IMG/VR virus record: IMGVR_UViG_3300003324_000411
Location: 1 to 46,545 of that record
Strand: one strand, 5' to 3'
Origin: a virus
DNA length: 46,545 bases
The translations under genes and the position numbers were made by a program. Shown here in pieces: positions 22,141 to 27,191 of this stretch (position 1 is the stretch's first letter; each line of letters opens with the position of its first letter). The notes under the pieces were generated by a model. It made no database searches. It was not told the DNA's origin and was given only the letters and a program-made list of their open reading frames with translations.

Positions 22141-22497
22141 ATGCACTGTATAAAATGCAATAGGGACCTAGCTAGGTGCGAGTGCCCAGACCTAGAGGAA
22201 CGACTAAACGAAATCATGAGCTTTCCTAGCGGCCTAATAGGCAGTGAGTACGCACAGCAAATTCGAGAACAAGCTCAGAAGAACAAAGCAAAACCTAAAA
22301 TGGAATCTTACCAACTACGGGTCATTGAAGAAAAAGCCGACTTAGACCTTAAAATCGCTCGACTAAGCACCTTCATGGCTAGCGACAAGTGGCGACACTT
22401 ACCCACTATCGAGAGAGACCGACTAAGTCGCCAGCATTTAGTCATGCAGGAGTATTCTAAAATCTTAGGCGAACGAATTCACGCCTTTTCGTTTTGA
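22141..22497 (+). CDS. Zinc-site plus coiled-coil protein of a widespread phage family
   Basis: The 118-residue product begins with CIKC and CEC (a zinc site). Its C-terminal half (SYQLRVIEEKADLDLKIARL, then RLSRQHLVMQEYSKILGERI) matches a small helical domain seen in many phages, often annotated as crAss001_48-related. The role of that domain is unknown. The match is from memory of the pattern, not a search. Confidence 0.65.
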   Translation: MHCIKCNRDLARCECPDLEERLNEIMSFPSGLIGSEYAQQIREQAQKNKAKPKMESYQLRVIEEKADLDLKIARLSTFMASDKWRHLPTIERDRLSRQHLVMQEYSKILGERIHAFSF

Positions 22498-22504
22498 ACA
22501 CAAG

Positions 22505-22611
22505 GGCCTCATGGCGGAATGTAGACGCAACCTGCTGTGTTGTGGTATATGGGTGCACTTAAAGGATAGCCGCTCTAGTGCGTACAGGTTCGAGTCCTGT
22601 TGAGGCCACCA
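22505..22611 (+). tRNA. tRNA-like gene with irregular anticodon region
   Basis: The acceptor GGCCTCA/TGAGGCC, discriminator A and encoded CCA, a leucine-type D arm (TGGCGGAAT...GACGC) and a canonical T arm (ACAGG-TTCGAGT-CCTGT) are all clear. The middle is 15-20 bases too long and does not fold normally. One reading is a 5-bp stem GCAAC/GTTGT with loop CTGCTGT (anticodon GCU, serine); another is ACCTG/TGGGT with a 15-base loop. The long variable arm GCACT...AGTGC supports a type II (Leu/Ser-like) tRNA. It may be decayed or specialised. Confidence 0.65.
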
Positions 22612-22671
22612 ATTTCACACCTAGGTTGGTGTGAGTCTAGACAAAACACAAACAAAACACAAACAAAACAA

Positions 22672-23163
22672 ATGAGTACAGAAGCACAAATCGACCCGTT
22701 AAGTCAAGCAGCAGGTAGTATCGACACATCGTTTCCTCTGCTTATGGCTGACCGAGTCCTTGAGTTCAAGGTTGAGTCGAGCAAGGTTGCTCCCTCGAAA
22801 AGTAATGAGGCTAATAATACCTTGACCATCAAGTTCAAGACGACTAAAGAGGCGACCCTTCAGGACGGCAAAAAGACACCGCCGGGGTTCCCTCTCTTTA
22901 AGCGTATCGGTGTGACCGTGACTGAGCCAACGGTCGACGAGAAGGGTAACGAGAAGGCGGGTCGCTCGATCGACAACATTGCAAGAGACCTCGCAGCAGT
23001 CCTACAAGCGTGCTACGGCCCAAAGACCGACAAGACGCCTCGTCAGCTTCTTGACAATCCCTCGATGATTGAGGGCGAAGTCGTGAAGATGAAGATCGGT
23101 ATTGACAAAGGCTCCGGCAACTTTGGGCCCTCGAACACTGGGTCTTTTGTAATTCCCGCGTAA
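22672..23163 (+). CDS. Possible ssDNA-binding protein
   Basis: From the ATG at 22672 the product has 163 residues; an upstream in-frame start falls inside the tRNA-like gene. It is mostly beta-rich with Lys and Thr (LTIKFKTTKEATLQDGKKTP; FKRIGVTVTEPTVDEKG), a helical middle (NIARDLAAVLQACYG) and a C-terminal basic strand region. Size, charge and place near the Sak4-like ATPase fit a phage SSB-like OB-fold protein, but no signature proves it. The N-terminus has DPLSQAAGS, shared with the protein at 26752. Confidence 0.55.
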   Translation: MSTEAQIDPLSQAAGSIDTSFPLLMADRVLEFKVESSKVAPSKSNEANNTLTIKFKTTKEATLQDGKKTPPGFPLFKRIGVTVTEPTVDEKGNEKAGRSIDNIARDLAAVLQACYGPKTDKTPRQLLDNPSMIEGEVVKMKIGIDKGSGNFGPSNTGSFVIPA

Positions 23164-23181
23164 TCCTATCACATAGCGCAT

Positions 23182-23212
23182 GGCGGCACTAGGTCCAATC
23201 CCTCTTGCCGCC
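23182..23212 (+). other. Hairpin resembling a tRNA acceptor and T-arm minihelix
   Basis: GGCGGCA (23182-23188) pairs with TGCCGCC (23206-23212). Between them AGG-TCCAATC-CCT imitates a T arm. There is no CCA end. It could be a tRNA remnant, a terminator without a T tract, or chance. Confidence 0.35.
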
Positions 23213-23237
23213 GTATTGCTCAGTAACTGAACAAGAC
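23213..23237. repeat. Dispersed 25-bp palindrome, copy 7
   Basis: The arms are GTATTG and CAAGAC around the core CTCAGTAACTGAA. It ends one base before the ATG at 23239. Confidence 0.85.
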
Positions 23238-23238
23238 T

Positions 23239-23595
23239 ATGGCTTGGACCATTCAAGAAGGTATAATTTTCTGTCGCCAAGTTCAACCGATAGCTATGGC
23301 TTATGGTTGGCACGTAGCACTAGGTGGCAGCGTCCTTATACGTAACAGCTCAGAAAAAGACCTCGATGTCTTTCTTTATGAACATACTCCTAAAAAGGAC
23401 GAAGAGATTGACATCGCTTACCCTGACGTCGTAGTGTCGCGACTTAGTAGCTTAATAGGCCTTCGGCCACTCGACGATAAGGCTAAGTCACCCTCTGACG
23501 AGGTCTATAAAACGATTTACCGTTGCACCTACCACCAGAAACGAATTGACTTTATTTTCCTTAACAACTTAAAGAAATATGCCGATAACACTTAA
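23239..23595 (+). CDS. Minimal nucleotidyltransferase-fold protein
   Basis: The 118-residue product has the polymerase-beta-like signature: ALGGSVLIRN (GGS at 29-31), then KDLDVFLYE (acidic pair at residues 41 and 43), and a later RIDFIF that could give the third acidic residue. Such minimal proteins are common in phages, and their substrate is unknown. It opens the nucleotide-chemistry block and overlaps the next gene by 17 bases. Confidence 0.7.
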   Translation: MAWTIQEGIIFCRQVQPIAMAYGWHVALGGSVLIRNSSEKDLDVFLYEHTPKKDEEIDIAYPDVVVSRLSSLIGLRPLDDKAKSPSDEVYKTIYRCTYHQKRIDFIFLNNLKKYADNT

Positions 23596-23929
23596 ACAAG
23601 ACCTAGAAACTGTTGACAAAGTAATCAAGGTACAAGAGATCGCAACGGCCCTTGGAGTTGAATCTCCGGTCGCCGTCGACTTCATTCGTTACTCACTAGC
23701 CAATGCGCTCTTATTCGAACGTAAGAATCAGGATTACGGACCAAAGAACATCGCTGAGTTCGGAGCCTTTGGCTGCCTAGTCCGTATGTCCGACAAGTAC
23801 TCAAGGCTAAAGCATCTCTACCAGAACCGACGTAAGAAAGCGACGAACGAGAGCATAACTGACTCTTGGCGGGACCTTCCTAACTACGGTATAATTGCCC
23901 TACTCTGTGAGGATGGCAAATGGAGATAG
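23579..23929 (+). CDS. DUF1599 (nucleotide modification associated) protein
   Basis: The 116-residue protein matches the DUF1599 pattern: ERKNQDYG (47-54), IAEFGAFGCLVRMSDKYSRL (58-77), then TDSWRDLPNYGIIALL. This all-alpha, MazG-like family has been linked to nucleotide modification pathways in phages. It overlaps both neighbours. A role in clearing or making unusual nucleotides with 24348-24716 is possible. Confidence 0.8.
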   Translation: MPITLKQDLETVDKVIKVQEIATALGVESPVAVDFIRYSLANALLFERKNQDYGPKNIAEFGAFGCLVRMSDKYSRLKHLYQNRRKKATNESITDSWRDLPNYGIIALLCEDGKWR

Positions 23930-24351
23930 ACCCACTCGATAAGCCAGCCAACCTGATAGTTACGTCCTTACCGCGTAACTTTGCGACGTTCTACGAGCCA
24001 GAGCTGTTCTTCGACGGCGACCGGTTTCTCGCTTACCTTAACTCATCGTATGACGAGTTCGACGTAATTACCTATTCGCAGTCTAAGGCACTAAGACCTC
24101 CATTACCTAGGATTCGCCGACTTATCTACGGCCTTAAGGATAGCGGTCGCCAACGATGCAAGGCTCGGAAGCACTGCCTGAACATCCACGTTAAGCTATT
24201 CATCTGCTACCGGTTTAACATGAAGGCGGACGCCTTTATTGGTAGCCAGAACCTTACCCATGGCACCAACATCAACCTAATGTATAAGGTCGCACCTCGT
24301 CATGTGGACGCGATGCTTATGTTTTTCAATCAGATATGGGACTCCCTATGA
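23920..24351 (+). CDS. PLD-like phosphodiesterase domain protein
   Basis: The 143-residue product has one HKD-type half site: IHVKLFICY (H90, K92), then ADAFIGSQNLTHGTN (G108, S109, N111). Proteins with one motif act as dimers; the family includes nucleases such as Nuc and BfiI. It may be a DNA-end or nicking nuclease. Its stop overlaps the ATG of the next gene. Confidence 0.7.
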   Translation: MEIDPLDKPANLIVTSLPRNFATFYEPELFFDGDRFLAYLNSSYDEFDVITYSQSKALRPPLPRIRRLIYGLKDSGRQRCKARKHCLNIHVKLFICYRFNMKADAFIGSQNLTHGTNINLMYKVAPRHVDAMLMFFNQIWDSL

Positions 24352-24716
24352 TTCCTCAGAACCAAGTCATTTACCTATGTGCGCCTTATACTCACTCTGA
24401 CTGGCACGTCGTCTTTTACCGTATCAAGAAGGTTAACCTAATCGCCGGACATCTCATAAATAAGGGCTTCTTCATCTTTAGTCCTATTTCGCACTGTCAT
24501 GAGATAGCTATGGCTTGCCACTTACCGACTGACTTTGACTTCTGGCAACGCTATAACAAGGCAATGATTGACGCTTGTGACTGCCTATTACTCGCTACTT
24601 TAGCTGGCTGGCGTGAAAGCAAAGGCGTGACTGGTGAGATAAGCTACGCTCGCCAACGAGTTAAGAATATCTATACTGTCGACGCTGAGAGCTACAAAAT
24701 CGAGATGATGCTATGA
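24348..24716 (+). CDS. DUF1937 / deoxyribosyltransferase-like protein
   Basis: Using the ATG at 24348 (overlapping the previous stop), the product has 122 residues. YLCAPYTHSDWHVVFYR, GHLINKGFFIFSPISHCHEI, then DFWQRYNKAMIDACDCLLL and GWRESKGVTGEISYA follow the DUF1937 family closely. It is a Rossmann-like relative of nucleoside 2-deoxyribosyltransferases. Such enzymes move bases between deoxyriboses, so a part in modified-nucleotide metabolism is plausible; the exact substrate is unknown. Confidence 0.85.
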   Translation: MIPQNQVIYLCAPYTHSDWHVVFYRIKKVNLIAGHLINKGFFIFSPISHCHEIAMACHLPTDFDFWQRYNKAMIDACDCLLLATLAGWRESKGVTGEISYARQRVKNIYTVDAESYKIEMML

Positions 24717-24907
24717 TCATCACGACCGATAAGATAAACAAGCTCGCCGATGCCCTGCGTAAGCACCGAGCAATCTGCCCATTTTGTAAAGGATTTATTC
24801 ACTTTCACCTTAGCGATGAAGGTAAGCCGCAACTTCAACTAGGCCTACAAGGTGAAATGTATCTCTGTCGAGAGGCCGAACTCTTAATCTTTAGCATACT
24901 AACATGA
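24713..24907 (+). CDS. Small protein with CxxC motif
   Basis: The 64-residue product has CPFC near residue 22, a His pair (FIHFH) and one later Cys (YLCREAEL), which might complete a zinc site. It overlaps its upstream neighbour by four bases and the ParB-methyltransferase gene by four. Confidence 0.6.
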   Translation: MIITTDKINKLADALRKHRAICPFCKGFIHFHLSDEGKPQLQLGLQGEMYLCREAELLIFSILT

Positions 24908-26400
24908 CCCGAACAACCCTTCCTATTAATGAAATCGTCGTTGAAAACAGACTGCGTGAAGATCTTGGTGATATTACTGGTCTTGCAGATAGTATCAAAC
25001 GCTTTGGGCTTATACAGCCGATTGTTGTCTCACAAGATAAGCGGCTCATCGCTGGAGGTCGTAGACTTACAGCTTGCCGTCAACTTGGTCAATCTCACAT
25101 TGATGTTGTATATCGTGAGACTCTTACGGCGGACGAACTTCACGAGCTAGAGCTTGAAGAGAATATCCGCCGGAAGTCAATGACGTGGGTCGAAGAGGTC
25201 CTCTCTATTGACGAGATCCACCGGATCAAGAAACGCCGAGGTGCCTTAGAGGGTTGGACATGGAACCAACGTCTAGCTGCCGAGGCATTCGGTGTCCAGA
25301 CCGGCACTATTAACTACATCTTGAAGGTCGCTGAGAAGCTACGACAAGAAAAGTACTTGCCCGAGGACCAGAGAAAATACAGCAAATATAACTCAGCTTA
25401 TGAAGCCTACCGACTCGGTATTCTACGTGAAGAAGAGGAAAGACTTCAGGCTGAGCTTGCCAAGCGACACCGAGAGATGGCCAACCAAGGTTCCAAAGAG
25501 ACCGAGGCTGCGCAACTTATCCAGTACGTTGAAGAAGTCGAGACTAAGCCGGACCTCTTAGCATTTGAACGGGAACGTTATAATAGCAACCCGCTAAACA
25601 CAGTACCTTTTGACGAGTACTGGGCTGAGAAACAAGCTGAGGCTAAGAAGGCCGCCGAGACTATTTACCTCTCGAACCGAGTGCTTCATCTTGACAGCAT
25701 CGGCTATATGGCGCATCTTGACCAGTTCCAACGCTTTGACCACATCATAACGGACATTCCTTACGGCATTGACATCGAGATGTTAAATCAGCAGAACCCT
25801 CATGGCGGGCTGGCTGACCTCGACACCGTAGCGAACGAGCACGATGTTAAGGAGAACCTTGCCCTGATAGCGGCGTTCTATCCAGCGGCTTTTCACTGCA
25901 CTAAGCCCTCAGCCTTCGTCATTACTTTCTGTGATATAATGAACTGGCAATATATGTATGACATTGCTGTCAATGCTGGCTTTGCGGTCCAACGTTGGCC
26001 CTTTATGTGGGTCAAGCCTCAGGCCATGAACCAGTGTGCAAGTTATAACTTTACAAAGAATTATGAGCCGGTCATAATCGCTCGTAAGCCAGGGGCAACC
26101 CTTGTGAACAAGGTGCAAAGGTGCGACTTCTTGGCTGACAATGCTCAAGCGGTCAACGAGACTGGTCACAAATTCGCCAAGCCTTACGAGGTCACAGGAC
26201 TATTAGCTAATGCGGTCAGCCTTGAGGGACAAGAAATCCTAGAGCCGTTTGCTGGACGAGGCTCGATGGCGATACAGATGCTCAGAATGAAACGACGTGT
26301 TGTTGCAGTCGAGAAACAAGAGGCGCATTACAACGCCCTAGTAGAAAATATTAAGAGACATGTCTATCTCGCAGTAAACCCCAACTATACTTTTAAGTGA
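24904..26400 (+). CDS. ParB-like domain fused to an amino-methyltransferase
   Basis: The 498-residue fusion starts with a ParB/Srx-type domain (INEIVVENRLRED; GLADSIKRFGLIQPI; IAGGRRLTACRQLG, residues 49-62) and a KorB-like HTH (WNQRLAAEAFGVQTGTINYI, 120-139). A charged helical linker runs to about 230. Then comes an N6-adenine/N4-cytosine methyltransferase: motif IV as DIPY (284-287, in place of DPPY), and FAGRGS (449-454). Motif order fits class beta. It probably modifies phage DNA against restriction or marks origins. The ParB part may tether it to specific DNA sites. Confidence 0.85.
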   Translation: MTRTTLPINEIVVENRLREDLGDITGLADSIKRFGLIQPIVVSQDKRLIAGGRRLTACRQLGQSHIDVVYRETLTADELHELELEENIRRKSMTWVEEVLSIDEIHRIKKRRGALEGWTWNQRLAAEAFGVQTGTINYILKVAEKLRQEKYLPEDQRKYSKYNSAYEAYRLGILREEEERLQAELAKRHREMANQGSKETEAAQLIQYVEEVETKPDLLAFERERYNSNPLNTVPFDEYWAEKQAEAKKAAETIYLSNRVLHLDSIGYMAHLDQFQRFDHIITDIPYGIDIEMLNQQNPHGGLADLDTVANEHDVKENLALIAAFYPAAFHCTKPSAFVITFCDIMNWQYMYDIAVNAGFAVQRWPFMWVKPQAMNQCASYNFTKNYEPVIIARKPGATLVNKVQRCDFLADNAQAVNETGHKFAKPYEVTGLLANAVSLEGQEILEPFAGRGSMAIQMLRMKRRVVAVEKQEAHYNALVENIKRHVYLAVNPNYTFK

Positions 26401-26588
26401 TTAAAACTCTAAATGTGTTCTATGGCGACCAATGCTATGAGGTAAAACTCAAAGACTATAACATTGTCCGAATCACACGATATACGTCAGACTCCAACTT
26501 CAGCCGCGAGGTTGAGTTCGACCACTTACCGCATGACATTCAAGAAGCGATTATCGAGAAGTTTAGTGAGTATCTATTAACGATATGA
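26397..26588 (+). CDS. Hypothetical small protein (GTG start)
   Basis: The 63-residue product begins with GTG overlapping the methyltransferase stop. It is a compact beta-rich protein (LNVFYGDQCYEVKLKDYNIV) with a C-terminal helix. No family is recognised. The next ATG overlaps its stop. Confidence 0.6.
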   Translation: MIKTLNVFYGDQCYEVKLKDYNIVRITRYTSDSNFSREVEFDHLPHDIQEAIIEKFSEYLLTI

Positions 26589-26755
26589 AAAAGAAGCTGA
26601 TTTTTGTAGATATCAAAAACGAGGTTCATTGCATAAGGTGTGGTCAGGTAACAAAGCGAGAAGAGGCACTAGTAATGAAACATATCCTAGGGCTTAAAAC
26701 CATCTTTCCGCTCTGTACTGAATGCTATGCAACTCTAATCGAACAACTGCCATGA
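26585..26755 (+). CDS. Small zinc-ribbon protein, 56 residues
   Basis: CIRC (about residues 16-19) and CTEC (about 45-48) give one zinc ribbon. ATGA overlaps occur at both ends. It joins the other mini zinc proteins of this arm. Confidence 0.6.
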   Translation: MKKKLIFVDIKNEVHCIRCGQVTKREEALVMKHILGLKTIFPLCTECYATLIEQLP

Positions 26756-26994
26756 CTAACGACGACCCTCTCAGCCAAGCGGCAGCTTCAGTGCCGACCA
26801 GCGCAGCAGTTCCTTACGACGACCTCGACCCTATGCCTTTTGGTAAGCATAAGGACGTGCCTTTACAGGACGTTCCAGCGACCTACCTTCACTACCTCTG
26901 GACGAATCGGCCTATCAGTGATCCACGACTAGAGGCCTACATAAAAAAGAGCTTAAACGCACTTAAAATGGAGAACCGTAACCTAATATGGTAA
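26752..26994 (+). CDS. DUF3820-like protein
   Basis: From the ATG at 26752 (coupled) the product has 80 residues. The motif MPFGKHKDVPLQDVPATYLH is the hallmark of DUF3820 and the exonuclease X C-terminal domain. It is usually found attached to, or near, replication and repair enzymes. The N-terminus has DPLSQAAAS, shared with the possible ssDNA-binding protein at 22672. It precedes the UDG-polymerase gene. Confidence 0.75.
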   Translation: MTNDDPLSQAAASVPTSAAVPYDDLDPMPFGKHKDVPLQDVPATYLHYLWTNRPISDPRLEAYIKKSLNALKMENRNLIW

Positions 26995-27113
26995 GGTATT
27001 ACATTCCACAAAGAGAACAACTTTTGACTTGGGAGCAGCCTAAGCGTCTAGCGACCAAATATAAATGGCTTACTATTCGCCATGCCTCAAATGGCTTACA
27101 TGACGACCTTTAG
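26988..27113 (+). CDS. Small basic hypothetical protein, 41 residues
   Basis: The ATG overlaps the end of the DUF3820-like gene. The peptide is basic and aromatic (MVRYYIPQREQLLTWEQPKR). It overlaps the next tiny frame. The support is spacing only. Confidence 0.4.
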   Translation: MVRYYIPQREQLLTWEQPKRLATKYKWLTIRHASNGLHDDL

Positions 27114-27189
27114 CAACGTGCCAGTCTTTAACGGCATTAGGATAGTAGTTAATCCTTTTATAAACGGAATCGTTCCCCTAGACTTTTAA
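27082..27189 (+). CDS. Small hypothetical protein, 29-35 residues
   Basis: The frame can start at 27082, 27091 or 27100; from the last it encodes MTTFSNVPVFNGIRIVVNPF and ends two bases before the polymerase ATG. 'PVFNGIRIVVNPF' resembles short phage peptides of this type. Low-level support. Confidence 0.4.
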   Translation: MPQMAYMTTFSNVPVFNGIRIVVNPFINGIVPLDF

Positions 27190-27191
27190 CT

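Noticed and set aside
22600-22671. N-terminal extension of the possible ssDNA-binding protein
   Set aside because: It would start inside the 3' end of the tRNA-like gene; the ATG at 22672 gives the natural N-terminus with the shared DPLSQAA tag.
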